Positions 25,881-34,267 of a stretch of 64,000 bases of DNA are shown in pieces. Source of the stretch: Luteimonas aquatica (GTDB lineage Bacteria > Pseudomonadota > Gammaproteobacteria > Xanthomonadales > Xanthomonadaceae); NCBI RefSeq assembly GCF_022662575.1, contig NZ_JALBFU010000012.1, forward strand, positions 1-64,000, given 5' to 3'. The translations under genes were made by a program, and so were the position numbers. The notes below the pieces were generated by a model, which saw only the letters and a program-made list of their open reading frames with translations, made no database searches and was not told the origin of the DNA. How positions within the stretch are numbered: the first letter of the stretch is position 1; each line of letters starts with the position of its first letter.

Positions 25881-27368
25881 CTAGTCCGCCGGCACCGTAC
25901 GCTCGCGCGCCCATTCGCGCAGCGCCCGCACCTGCTCGGCCATCAGCACCGACAGCGGCCGTGCCTGCTTGAGTTCGGCGCGCAGCTGGAATTCGCTCAG
26001 CGGCGCCGAGGCCGCGTGCGCGGCGTACAGCGCGGCCACGATGGCCTGCTCGATCTCCGCGCCGGAGAAGCCCTCGGCCGCCTGCGCCAGCGCCGGCAGG
26101 TCGAAGTCTTCCGGCGCCAGCGCGCGTCGGCGCAGGTGCAGGGCGAAGATTTCCTCGCGCGCGGCCGCGTCCGGCAGGTCGACGAAGAAGATCTCGTCGA
26201 AGCGGCCCTTGCGCAGCAGCTCCGGCTGCAGTTCCTGCACCTGGTTGGCGGTGGCCACCAGGAACACCTGCGACCTGCGCTCGGCCATCCAGGTGAGCAG
26301 ATAGCCGAGCACGCGGCGCGACACGCCGCCGTCGCTGTCGCCCCCGTCGCCGGCCAGCCCCTTCTCGATCTCGTCGATCCACAGCACGCATGGCGCCAGC
26401 TGCTCGGTGGAGGCCAGCGCCTGGCGCAGGTTGCGCTCGGTCTCGCCGTGGTACTTGTCGTACAGCGTGCCGAAATCCAGCCGCACCAGCGGCACGCCGA
26501 AGCCGCCGGCCACCGCCTTGGCCAGCAGCGATTTGCCGCAGCCCTGCACGCCGAGCAGCAGCACGCCCTTGGGAGGATCGAGCCCGGGCGGCGCGTTGCC
26601 TTCCACGAACACCTTGCGGCGCTGCTCGATCCAGCGCTTCAGGCGCCGCGCGCCGGCCACGTCGGCGAAACGCGCGGTGTCGAACTCGTAGTGCAGGTGG
26701 CCGCTGCGGTTGAGCAGCTCGAACTTCAGCTTGGACAGCTCCGGCAGGTCGCCGGCGTTGAGCACTCCGTCGCGGAAGATCAGCTGGCGGGCGATGCGGC
26801 GCGCGTCGGTCAGGCTCAAGCCCTGCAGGTTGCGCACGATCTGCTTCACCGCCTCGGCGTCCACCTCCACCCGCTTGCCGCCGTTCTCGGCGGCGTAGCC
26901 GCGCGCCTCGTCCTGCACCATCTTCAGCAGCGCGTTGGCGTCGGGCAGGCGCGGCGCGAAGCGCGTGGCCAGCGTTTCCAGCTCGGCCGGCAGCTCGATC
27001 TTCTGCCCGACCAGCACCACGCAGTGCGGCATGCAGTCGCGTCGCTGCAGGATCTCGCGCAGCTGGCGCTGGGTGCCGGCATAGCCGAGGTAGGGGTGGA
27101 AATCCAGCAGCAGGTAGACCCCGCGCTGGGTGGCGTTGCGGATCGCCGACAGCGTGGCGCCGGCATCGGGCGCCGTGTCCGGCGGGTCCTCGCCGTCCAG
27201 GTCGATGCGGCGCAGCCCCTCGGTGATCGACCAGCGGTACAGCGCCCGCCACACGTGCAGCAGCGACTGCCGGAACAGGTCGACCACCCGCGCCTCGTCG
27301 GGCGTCTCGATCACGATCAACGGCGTGCCGGCGCGGATCAGCGCGGCGAGGTCCTGCAGTTCGCTCAT
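25881..27368 (-). CDS. AAA ATPase, Ycf46-like
   Basis: A 495-residue cytoplasmic AAA-family ATPase. Residues 1-180 form the N-terminal domain typical of Ycf46-type proteins (LIVIETPDEARVVDLFRQ at the start). The ATPase core follows: Walker A GVQGCGKS, Walker B VLWIDEIEKG, sensor ATAN and the arginine-finger region RKGRFDEIFFVDLP, with a C-terminal lid. Ycf46 proteins are known from chloroplasts and cyanobacteria with proposed roles in regulating carbon uptake; many proteobacteria have them without known function. Monocistronic. Confidence 0.85.
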   Translation of the reverse strand: MSELQDLAALIRAGTPLIVIETPDEARVVDLFRQSLLHVWRALYRWSITEGLRRIDLDGEDPPDTAPDAGATLSAIRNATQRGVYLLLDFHPYLGYAGTQRQLREILQRRDCMPHCVVLVGQKIELPAELETLATRFAPRLPDANALLKMVQDEARGYAAENGGKRVEVDAEAVKQIVRNLQGLSLTDARRIARQLIFRDGVLNAGDLPELSKLKFELLNRSGHLHYEFDTARFADVAGARRLKRWIEQRRKVFVEGNAPPGLDPPKGVLLLGVQGCGKSLLAKAVAGGFGVPLVRLDFGTLYDKYHGETERNLRQALASTEQLAPCVLWIDEIEKGLAGDGGDSDGGVSRRVLGYLLTWMAERRSQVFLVATANQVQELQPELLRKGRFDEIFFVDLPDAAAREEIFALHLRRRALAPEDFDLPALAQAAEGFSGAEIEQAIVAALYAAHAASAPLSEFQLRAELKQARPLSVLMAEQVRALREWARERTVPAD

Positions 27369-27572
27369 GGGGCGGGCGGGGCGATCGTGGTCCTGGAAGC
27401 GCGGGGACGATAGCAGAAGGCGGGGCTGGCGGACGGTTCTCGCTCGGGCGCCGGAAGCGGCCGGGCGTCCTGGAGACGACCCCGCGCATGGCGGTGCCGC
27501 GGTGGGGCGTCGCCAATCGCGCGCGGGGCCGGGTCTCTGCCGCCGCCGGCAACGACGACGGCGGCCGTCTTT

Positions 27573-28067
27573 TCATCTACGCGTGGGATCAGGCGCCATA
27601 CCGGATGCGCGCCCCGGATACCGCGTCTCATGGACGGAAATATTTGCGCTCGCGCGCTGATCGTTCCACCAGGCGTCGATCTCGGGCAGCATTTCCAGGC
27701 AGTGATCGACGGCGCTGACAGGCGTGTCGTAAATCTCCCCGAAGAGTCTTTGCCGCAAGGACAGACTCTCCTTGAACCTGATGCGGGATATGGGATGGAC
27801 ACGGCCCTGGACGATGGTGCCGCCGCTTTCGATGATCTCGGAAAACCCGCCGGCCGGCTCTATTGCGAGGTTGAGCATGAAACGCGGCAGTCCCAGCTTC
27901 TCCAGCTGCAGGATAATGACGTGCGTGGCCGTGCCGTGGGGACGCCTGAAGTCGTGAAAGATGCGGTTCCCGCCGATTTGGTCCGCGCCGGCGAAGCCGC
28001 GCGCCCGCAAAGCCGGCAACAGCTTGGCGGTCAGTTCGTTTCGCAGCTCCGCCCGTGGAGAGTTCAT
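27573..28067 (-). CDS. DUF4304-like protein
   Basis: A 164-residue cytoplasmic protein with no signal peptide. The pattern LLPALRARGFAGADQIGGNRIFHDF, then HVIILQLEKLGLPRFMLNLAIEP, then a late WWNDQRA resembles DUF4304-type proteins, often found as lone immunity-like genes. It has lower G+C and less biased codons than its neighbours, suggesting transfer. It stands alone between two empty gaps; no partner toxin is next to it. Assignment to that family is tentative. Confidence 0.5.
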   Translation of the reverse strand: MNSPRAELRNELTAKLLPALRARGFAGADQIGGNRIFHDFRRPHGTATHVIILQLEKLGLPRFMLNLAIEPAGGFSEIIESGGTIVQGRVHPISRIRFKESLSLRQRLFGEIYDTPVSAVDHCLEMLPEIDAWWNDQRASANISVHETRYPGRASGMAPDPTRR

Positions 28068-28215
28068 GGTGCCCGCTTATGTCCGAAGGCGCCTGGCGGC
28101 GCGGTTTGCGTGCGCTGCATTGCTGTCGACGCCCGCAAGGCCGGCCATGCTCCGGGTGCCCCCGAAGCGGGAGTATAGTCGCGCCGTTTTCGGGGAAAAA
28201 CTTAGGGAGGAGATT

Positions 28216-29061
28216 ATGCGCAAGCACCTGTGGATCCTGCTCGCCCTGTTGCCGCTGGCCTTCGCCGCGGGCGCGGCCAGCCGGGCGACGATTCTCAAGA
28301 ACGCCGAACTGAGCACGGTGGTCACCGGGACGGTGGACATCGCGCCCGACGGCGGCGTGGCCGAGTACCGGCTCGACAAGCCGGAGGCGCTGACCCAGGC
28401 GGCCACGGACCTGGTCGGGCAGCACGTGCCCAAGTGGCGCTTCGAGCCGGTGCTGGTGGACGGCAAGCCGGCACGGGTGCGGGCCAAGATGTACCTGCGC
28501 CTGGCGATGCGGGCGATCGACGAGCAGAACCTGCGCCTGGAGATCCGCAGTGCGCATTTCGCCAGCCTGGACCCGGCTTCCGGCCAGGATGTGATCGGCA
28601 AGTCGATCACGCCGCCCAAATACCCGCCCAACGCCATCCGCAGCGGCTACGTGGGCGTGGTGTACCTGGTGATGCGGGTCGGCCGGGACGGCAAGGTCGA
28701 GGATGCGGTGGCCGAGCAGGTGAACCTGAAGTTCTACCGCGACCAGGCCTCGATGGACGCCGCGCGCAGGATGCTGTCCGAGGCGACGCTGGCGGCGGCG
28801 AAGAAGTGGAAGTTCACGGTGCCCGCGCAGGGCCCGGTCGCGGACCAGTCCTCATGGACGGTGCGCTTCCCGGTGGATTTCTCGCTGGGCGAGAGCAAGC
28901 CGACGCCCTACGGCAAGTGGGATCTGTACATTCCCGGGCCGCGGCAGGCGATCCCGTGGGAATCCCACCAGGCCGCGAGCGGCCCCGACGCCTCGCCGAC
29001 CGGGGCGGTCACGCTGGCCGGTACCGGTCCGCGGCTGCTGACGCAGCTGGGCGAGAGCTGA
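28216..29061 (+). CDS. Exported TonB-C-terminal-like protein
   Basis: A 281-residue protein with a cleavable signal (ILLALLPLAFAAGAAS). The central and C-terminal part has the TonB C-terminal fold signs: PPKYPPNAIRSGYVGVVYLVMRVGRDGKVEDAVAEQ, then AAKKWKFTVP. Unlike true TonB it has no N-terminal anchor with Pro-rich spacer, so it is probably a free periplasmic protein of the energy-transducer-like group common in Xanthomonadales. The ATG follows GGGAGGAG, and a TATAGT at 28172-28177 is a likely -10. A hairpin follows the gene. Confidence 0.75.
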   Translation: MRKHLWILLALLPLAFAAGAASRATILKNAELSTVVTGTVDIAPDGGVAEYRLDKPEALTQAATDLVGQHVPKWRFEPVLVDGKPARVRAKMYLRLAMRAIDEQNLRLEIRSAHFASLDPASGQDVIGKSITPPKYPPNAIRSGYVGVVYLVMRVGRDGKVEDAVAEQVNLKFYRDQASMDAARRMLSEATLAAAKKWKFTVPAQGPVADQSSWTVRFPVDFSLGESKPTPYGKWDLYIPGPRQAIPWESHQAASGPDASPTGAVTLAGTGPRLLTQLGES

Positions 29062-29097
29062 GCCGAACAGCCGATCCGGTCCCGCCGCGCAGGCGCG

Positions 29098-29124
29098 CCC
29101 TGGCGGAGCACCCTCCCGCCAGGG
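29098..29124 (+). terminator. Hairpin after the TonB-like gene
   Basis: A 9-bp stem CCCTGGCGG/CCGCCAGGG with a 9-base loop, 37 bases after the stop and without a U-tract. Likely transcript end before parA. Confidence 0.45.
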
Positions 29125-29237
29125 CCGCAGAACTCGCATCGCGGCGGCCCGGGGCGGCCGCTGCGCCCCCGCCGCACGCCTGCCGCGACACCTCTGGTAC
29201 GCTCCGGGTTCGTTTCCTTTGAGGTCGGGGGGTACGC

Positions 29238-29864
29238 ATGAAGACGGTGCTGGTGGCCAGCTCCAAGGGCGGGGTCGGCAAGACCACCATCGCCACCCAT
29301 CTGGCGGCGCAGTCGGCCCTGTCGGGGCTGAGCACGGTGCTGGTGGACGCCGATCCGCAGGCCTCCTCCACGCGCTGGGCCGAGCGGCGCGCCGGACTGC
29401 AGAGCGCCGTGCTGCCGATCGACGGCACCCGCCGCAGCTGGCACAAGGCGGTCCCCGAAGACGCGCAGCGCCTGGTCATCGACGCCGCGGCCGGGGCCAT
29501 GCGCGACGACCTGGACTCGCACCTGGAGGCCGCCGACGCCGTGGTGGTGCCGGTGCAGCCCTCGGTGCTCGACATGGACGCCACGGTCCATTTCCTCAAT
29601 TCGCTGGCCAAGCACCCGCGCGTGCGCAAGGGCCAGCTGCGTGTCGGCCTGGTCGGCAACCGCCTCAAGCCCTGGACCAACGCCTCGCAGCAGGCGCTCG
29701 ACCTGCTCAAGCAATGGCCCTATCCGGTGGTGGCGCAGCTGCGCGACAGCCAGGCCTACGTGATGCTGACCGGGCTGGGCAAGAGCCTGTTCGATTACCA
29801 GTCCGCGCAGGTGCGCGACCACCAGGAAGACTGGCAGCCGCTGCTGCGCTGGCTGAAGAAATGA
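29238..29864 (+). CDS. ParA-family ATPase (orphan)
   Basis: A 208-residue deviant Walker ATPase: KGGVGKTTIATHLA at residues 10-23, LVDADPQASS in the Walker A' region and LVIDAAAG as Walker B. It is short, without an N-terminal DNA-binding domain, like the ParA/MinD relatives that place protein clusters or small cargo in the cell. No parB or centromere repeats are nearby, so it is not a chromosome partition locus. The following sixA is 128 bases away. Confidence 0.85.
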   Translation: MKTVLVASSKGGVGKTTIATHLAAQSALSGLSTVLVDADPQASSTRWAERRAGLQSAVLPIDGTRRSWHKAVPEDAQRLVIDAAAGAMRDDLDSHLEAADAVVVPVQPSVLDMDATVHFLNSLAKHPRVRKGQLRVGLVGNRLKPWTNASQQALDLLKQWPYPVVAQLRDSQAYVMLTGLGKSLFDYQSAQVRDHQEDWQPLLRWLKK

Positions 29865-29992
29865 CGACGCACGCGATGCGCGCGCCGTTCTAGAATGCCG
29901 CCGCGGGCACGCACGGAGCGCGCGCCCAGGCAGCTCACACGGCGGACGACCGCGCGCGGTCCCGACCCCCCAGCCACCGACCTGAATCCTTC

Positions 29993-30469
29993 ATGCGCGA
30001 ACTCATCCTGCTCCGCCACGCCCACGCCGAACCGGTCGCCCCGGGACAGACCGACCTCGACCGGCCGCTGTCGGTGGAAGGGATGGCGGAGGCGGAGGCG
30101 GCCGGGCGCTGGCTGCACGAACGCAAGCTGGTTCCCGACCGCGCGCTGTGCTCGCCCTCGCGGCGCACGCGCGAGACGCTGGAAGCGGTGCTGGCGGTGA
30201 TCGGCTACGTCGACCAGCGCCTGGAACAGGACATCTACGAGGCCTCCTCCGGCGCCCTGGCGGCGCTGGCCGATGCCCATCGCGACGTCGACCGGCTGAT
30301 GCTGGTCGGCCACAACCCGGGGCTGGAACGCCTCGCCGCGCTGATGCACAGCGGCCAGTCGGGCGACTACCGCGGCATGCCGCCGGCGGGCATCGTGGTG
30401 CTGACGCTGCCCGCGGAAGCCGAAATCGAGCCAGGGATCGCCACGCTCTCCGCTTTCTGGTGGCCATGA
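29993..30469 (+). CDS. sixA: Phosphohistidine phosphatase SixA
   Basis: A 158-residue histidine-phosphatase-superfamily protein. The catalytic RHG-type motif is LILLRHAHAEP at the N-terminus, with ALCSPSRRTRETLE and the second histidine in LMLVGHNPGLE. SixA removes phosphate from phosphohistidine in Hpt domains and the nitrogen phosphotransferase protein NPr. The stop overlaps the start of the YceI gene by four bases (ATGA), so the two are translationally coupled. Confidence 0.9.
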   Translation: MRELILLRHAHAEPVAPGQTDLDRPLSVEGMAEAEAAGRWLHERKLVPDRALCSPSRRTRETLEAVLAVIGYVDQRLEQDIYEASSGALAALADAHRDVDRLMLVGHNPGLERLAALMHSGQSGDYRGMPPAGIVVLTLPAEAEIEPGIATLSAFWWP

Positions 30470-31077
30470 ACGCGCCGCTGACGGCTTCCCGGCCGCATGG
30501 CGCCGGGAAGCGCGCGCATGCGCTGCGGGCGCTGGCGGTCCTGCCCTGCCTGCTGGGCGCGCTGGCGGCGCCGCCGGCGACGGCGGCGGCCATCGACACC
30601 GCCAAGTCGGACATCGGCTTCACCCTGCGCACGCGCTGGGGACAGGTGCTGGAGGGACGCTTCCCGCACTACAAGGGCGAGATCGCGGTGCTGCCCGACG
30701 GCCGCCAGCAGGTGCGGCTGGAGCTGTCCACGCGCGATGTGGAGATCGTCGGCAACAAGACCTACACCAAGCTCACCCGCGGCCGCGGCTTCTTCGACGC
30801 CGAGCATTTCCCGACGATCGAGTTCGTCTCCGAGCCGTTCCCGGCGCGGCTGATGCGCGAGGGCGGGGCGCTGCCGGGCGCGCTGCGCATCCGCGGCATG
30901 CGCCGCACCGAGACCTTCGAGGTCGAGCAGGCCGCCTGCCCGAAGCCGGCGCGGGAGTGCGACGTGATCGCGCGCGGCAGCATCGACCGCAACGATTACG
31001 GCGTCGACCGCTGGCGCTTCGCGCTGTCCGGCCGGGTGGTGTTCCGACTGCGCGTGCGCACGCTGCCCGAGTCATGA
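30466..31077 (+). CDS. YceI-family periplasmic protein
   Basis: A 203-residue exported lipocalin-like protein. Signal sequence to about residue 40 (VLPCLLGALAAPPATAA). The YceI fold is marked by DIGFTLRTRWGQVLEGRFPHYKGEI, then RGRGFFDAEHFPTIEFVS and IDRNDYGVDRWRF. YceI proteins bind isoprenoid or amphiphilic ligands in the periplasm. It is translationally coupled to sixA by ATGA and followed after 69 bases by the phospholipase D gene. Confidence 0.88.
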   Translation: MNAPLTASRPHGAGKRAHALRALAVLPCLLGALAAPPATAAAIDTAKSDIGFTLRTRWGQVLEGRFPHYKGEIAVLPDGRQQVRLELSTRDVEIVGNKTYTKLTRGRGFFDAEHFPTIEFVSEPFPARLMREGGALPGALRIRGMRRTETFEVEQAACPKPARECDVIARGSIDRNDYGVDRWRFALSGRVVFRLRVRTLPES

Positions 31078-31146
31078 GCGGCGGCGCGCATGGAGAGGGC
31101 GGGGGCCGGCACGGCGCCCGCCGGGCGTTCGATCCCGGGAGGTGCC

Positions 31147-33114
31147 ATGGAGGGCAGCATGTTGGGTGAGCGGATCGCAGCGGCCGGCCGCTGGCTGACG
31201 CTGCTGCTGGCGCTGGGCTGCGCCTCGTGCGCGAGCCTGTCGCCGGTGCAACGCGACCAGGCGCTGCGCATCGCCGAGGCCGCGCGCTCCACCCAGATCA
31301 GCTGCCAGGAACCGGCGGGCACCTGTGCCCAGCCCTCGCCGCTGCGCGAACTGGGCACGCGCGCCTACGGCGAGAGCGTGCCGGACGCGCCCCGGCACTA
31401 CGCGCTGCTGCTCGACTACGGCCAGGACGCGCTGGTGGCGCGGCTGAACCTGATCCGCAGCGCCACCCGCAGCATCGACCTGCAGACCTACATCTTCGAC
31501 GAGGACGATGCCGGCCATCTGGTGCTCGACGAACTGCTCGCCGCGGCCCGGCGCGGGGTGCGGGTGCGCGTGCTGATCGACCAGCTCTCCGCGCTCAGGC
31601 GCGTGGACACGCTGGCGGCGCTGGCCGGCGTGCACGCCGACTTCGAGCTGCGCGTCTACAACCCGGTGCTCGGGCGCGGGCGCATCAACTACCCGATGTA
31701 CGGCCTGGCCGCGGCCTGCTGCTGGCGCAAGCTCAACCAGCGCATGCACAACAAGCTGCTGCTGATCGACGGCATGGTCGGCATCACCGGCGGGCGCAAC
31801 TACCAGAACGACTACTACGACTGGAGTGGCGTCTACAACTTCCGCGACCGCGACGTGCTGGTGGCCGGCCCGGTCACCACCGAGATGAGCGCCAGCTTCG
31901 AGGCGTTCTGGAACGCGCGCCGCACCCGCCGCATCGCCGAGCTGGTGGACGTGGGCAAGCGCATCCTGCGCCACGGCGTGCCGGCGCTGCCGGCCAACGA
32001 CTACGAACTGCCCGCGCGCGCGCAGCGCATGGCGCGCGATGCCGGCGACCAGGCGCTGGTGCGCCAGCGCCTGGCCGATGCGGCCATCGCGGTGGGCGAG
32101 GTGGAGTTCATCGCCGACCTGCCGCGCAAGCACCGCCGCCGCAACGAGGACGAGGTGGCGCCGGCGGCCGGGCGGCTGCGCGAGCTGGTGGCCTCGGCGC
32201 AATCGGAAGTGCTGCTGCAGACGCCCTACCTGGTGCTCTCGCCGCCGGCGCAGGACCTGTTCCGCCAGCTGCGCGCGCGCAAGCCGCGTCCGCGCATCGT
32301 CATCTCCACCAACAGCCTGGCCGCCACCGACGCCTTCATCGCCTACGCCCTGTCCTACAAGTACAAGCGCCGCTACCTGCGCGATTTCGGCTTCGAGATC
32401 CACGAATACAAGCCGTTCCCGCAGGACGCGCCCTTCGACATGGAGGCCACCGGCGCGGTCGACATCCGCTGGCAGGCCGACGGGACGCCGGTGATCAGCG
32501 AAAGCGCGCCCGCGGAGACGGCCGCCGCGCCGGCGGGCAAGGACGCCAGGCCCGAGCATGCGCGTCCGCTCGGGCGCGAGTACTCGGCGCTGCGCTGGGC
32601 CGGGTTCTCGGCCAACAAGCCGGTCCGGCTCAAGCGCGGCGGCATGCGCTTCGGGCTGCACGCCAAGTCGATGGTGATCGACGAGCGGGTGGGCGTGGTG
32701 GGCACCCACAACTTCGATCCGCGCGGGGACCGTTACAACACCGAGAGCGCGGTGGTGATCGCCGATCCGGCCTTCGCCCAGGCGCTGGCGGCCAGCATCC
32801 GCCGCGACATCGCGCCGGCCAACGCCTGGACCATCGCCCGGCGCGACAAGCCGGTGCTGTTCTCCGGGCTGGAGTATTCGCTGGCCAAGGTCTCCGAGCA
32901 CCTGCCGCTGTTCGATTTCTGGCCGGTGCGCTACGCCACCAGCTACGAATTCAAGCCCGGGCCGGACTGCCCGATGCCGCTGCCGCCCAACGATCCCAAT
33001 TTCCGGCGCTGCTACGAGCCGGTGGGCGATTTTCCCGAGGTCCACATGGGCCTGAAGAGCCTGCTCACGCGCATCTTCACCGCCTTCGGCGCCGGCCTGG
33101 CCCCGATCCTGTAA
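31147..33114 (+). CDS. Phospholipase D-family lipoprotein, cardiolipin synthase C-like
   Basis: A 655-residue membrane-attached enzyme with two HKD motifs: HNKLLLIDG followed by GGRN, and HAKSMVIDE followed by GTHN. Two HKD boxes, plus the QTYIFDEDDAG region, place it with ClsC/YmdC-type cardiolipin synthases, which join phosphatidyl groups. The start at 31147 follows GGGAGG; the signal ends at a lipobox-like LLALGC, so it is probably anchored by lipid, unlike ClsC of E. coli. An insert rich in Ala and Pro separates the motifs. The exact substrate pair is inferred. Confidence 0.87.
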   Translation: MEGSMLGERIAAAGRWLTLLLALGCASCASLSPVQRDQALRIAEAARSTQISCQEPAGTCAQPSPLRELGTRAYGESVPDAPRHYALLLDYGQDALVARLNLIRSATRSIDLQTYIFDEDDAGHLVLDELLAAARRGVRVRVLIDQLSALRRVDTLAALAGVHADFELRVYNPVLGRGRINYPMYGLAAACCWRKLNQRMHNKLLLIDGMVGITGGRNYQNDYYDWSGVYNFRDRDVLVAGPVTTEMSASFEAFWNARRTRRIAELVDVGKRILRHGVPALPANDYELPARAQRMARDAGDQALVRQRLADAAIAVGEVEFIADLPRKHRRRNEDEVAPAAGRLRELVASAQSEVLLQTPYLVLSPPAQDLFRQLRARKPRPRIVISTNSLAATDAFIAYALSYKYKRRYLRDFGFEIHEYKPFPQDAPFDMEATGAVDIRWQADGTPVISESAPAETAAAPAGKDARPEHARPLGREYSALRWAGFSANKPVRLKRGGMRFGLHAKSMVIDERVGVVGTHNFDPRGDRYNTESAVVIADPAFAQALAASIRRDIAPANAWTIARRDKPVLFSGLEYSLAKVSEHLPLFDFWPVRYATSYEFKPGPDCPMPLPPNDPNFRRCYEPVGDFPEVHMGLKSLLTRIFTAFGAGLAPIL

Positions 33115-33204
33115 GCCCCTTTCGCGGGCAATCCCAATAAAAACAAAGGCTTGTGGCCATGCCATTGGAGGGGTGACTTTTGGCCCATGTCGGGCGTCTC
33201 CTGG

Positions 33205-33213
33205 TGTTATACT
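33205..33213 (+). promoter_or_regulatory. Extended -10 promoter of the tandem mini-protein genes
   Basis: TG-T-TATACT, a near-perfect extended -10 element with no good -35 at 17 bases. Transcription would start near 33220, leaving a leader of about 36 bases with CAGGAG before the first ATG. Confidence 0.6.
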
Positions 33214-33255
33214 TTACCAGCACACCACCTCACACCAACACTTCAGGAGCCTGCC

Positions 33256-33447
33256 ATGAACCTTCGCATCCGCCAAGCCGCCCCCGCCGCCAAGGTCGCC
33301 CGCCAGGCCGCGCTCGTCCCGGCCCCCGAATTCCGCCGCGACAGCCGTCCCCGCGATTTCGGCATCGGCTACGGCCGCAGCAGCGGCTACGCCCAGGGCC
33401 GCCGCTACGCCAGCAACTGGGGCAACACCCGCTTCGAATTCTGCTGA
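33256..33447 (+). CDS. RFEFC mini-protein 1 (tandem paralogue)
   Basis: A 63-residue protein of unknown family. Residues 1-25 are Ala/Arg-rich and leader-like; residues 27-63 are highly conserved with the next gene: RRDSRPRDFGIGY, then SSGYAQGRRYASNWG, ending NTRFEFC. The chain closes with a C-terminal cysteine. It is rich in Gly, Arg, Tyr and Ser with no hydrophobic helix. The ATG follows CAGGAG and a strong extended -10. Two copies in tandem with a variable N-terminus and a fixed C-terminus resemble precursor peptides, but no modifying enzyme is adjacent. Confidence 0.7.
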   Translation: MNLRIRQAAPAAKVARQAALVPAPEFRRDSRPRDFGIGYGRSSGYAQGRRYASNWGNTRFEFC

Positions 33448-33475
33448 TCCCACCGTCCGCCTTCCGGAGTCCGCC

Positions 33476-33676
33476 ATGAACACCGCCGCCCGCACCGCCA
33501 CGCCCCCGTCCGCTCCCGCCCGCAGCGAACCGCAGGCCGCCGGCATCCGCCGCGACAGCCGCCCGCGCGATTTCGGCATCGGCTACTTCGGTATCCGTTA
33601 TGGCGGCAGCAGCGGCTATGCCAGCGCTCGCCGCTATGCCAGCCAGTGGGGCAGCGCGCGCTTCGAGTTCTGCTGA
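33476..33676 (+). CDS. RFEFC mini-protein 2 (tandem paralogue)
   Basis: A 66-residue paralogue of mini-protein 1, starting 28 bases after it with CCGGAG before the ATG. The N-terminal 24 residues differ fully from the first copy, while RRDSRPRDFGIGY, SSGYA.ARRYAS.WG and RFEFC are kept. It carries an extra FGIRY after FGIGY, apparently an internal duplication. The shared promoter implies co-expression. Unknown function; conservation at protein level, with changes in third codon positions, argues for a real gene pair. Confidence 0.72.
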   Translation: MNTAARTATPPSAPARSEPQAAGIRRDSRPRDFGIGYFGIRYGGSSGYASARRYASQWGSARFEFC

Positions 33677-33743
33677 GCGCGCCGCGCCTCTCGCCGCGGA
33701 GCGACCTGCTAGGCTGCCATGCTCCCCCCGCGGCACACCGTCC

Positions 33744-34172
33744 ATGACCGGCAGCATCTTCCGTACCGATATTTCGCCGGAGGCGTTGAACGCCTCCGGC
33801 CGCAATACCGCCCTGCAGTCGCTGGGCATCGTCATCACCGAGATCGGCCCCGACTACGTGCGCGGCACCATGCCGGTGGACGCGCGCACCCACCAGCCCT
33901 ACGGCTTGCTGCACGGCGGCGCCTCGGTGCTGCTGGCCGAGACCCTGGGCAGCACCGCCGGCAACCTGTGCGTGGGCGAGGATGCGCTGTGCGTGGGCAT
34001 CGAGATCAACGCCAACCACGTGCAGGGCGTGCGCGAAGGCACGGTGACCGGCACCGCCCGGCCGCTGCACGTGGGCCGCAGCACGCAGGTCTGGGAGATC
34101 CGCATCGAGGACGAGCGCGGACGCCTGGTCTGCATCTCGCGCCTGACGCTGGCCGTGGTGCCCAGGCGCTGA
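33744..34172 (+). CDS. Hotdog-fold thioesterase
   Basis: A 142-residue PaaI/YbdB/MenI-type acyl-CoA thioesterase. The active-site helix region is HQPYGLLHGGASVLLAETLGS, with the catalytic acid E in AETLGS and the conserved HGG. The second strand set IEINANHVQGVREGTVTG and the closing IEDERGRLVCISRLTLAV complete the fold. It could release 1,4-dihydroxy-2-naphthoate or aryl acids; the substrate is not determined. TAGGCT at 33710 is a likely -10. Confidence 0.87.
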   Translation: MTGSIFRTDISPEALNASGRNTALQSLGIVITEIGPDYVRGTMPVDARTHQPYGLLHGGASVLLAETLGSTAGNLCVGEDALCVGIEINANHVQGVREGTVTGTARPLHVGRSTQVWEIRIEDERGRLVCISRLTLAVVPRR

Positions 34173-34267
34173 CCGCCGACGGGGCGTCCTGCGCGGTCCT
34201 GTAGCGGGACTCTAACCCCGTTCGGTATCGTGGCGGCCTGTACCGCCCCCCATTCCCCCGAGCTTCC

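Noticed and set aside
25868-25883. GCGGGGATCGCCCTAG, resembling the shared effector palindrome
   Set aside because: It lies at the end of the ATPase gene between convergent stops, with no start codon downstream at the right distance, and its left arm is imperfect.
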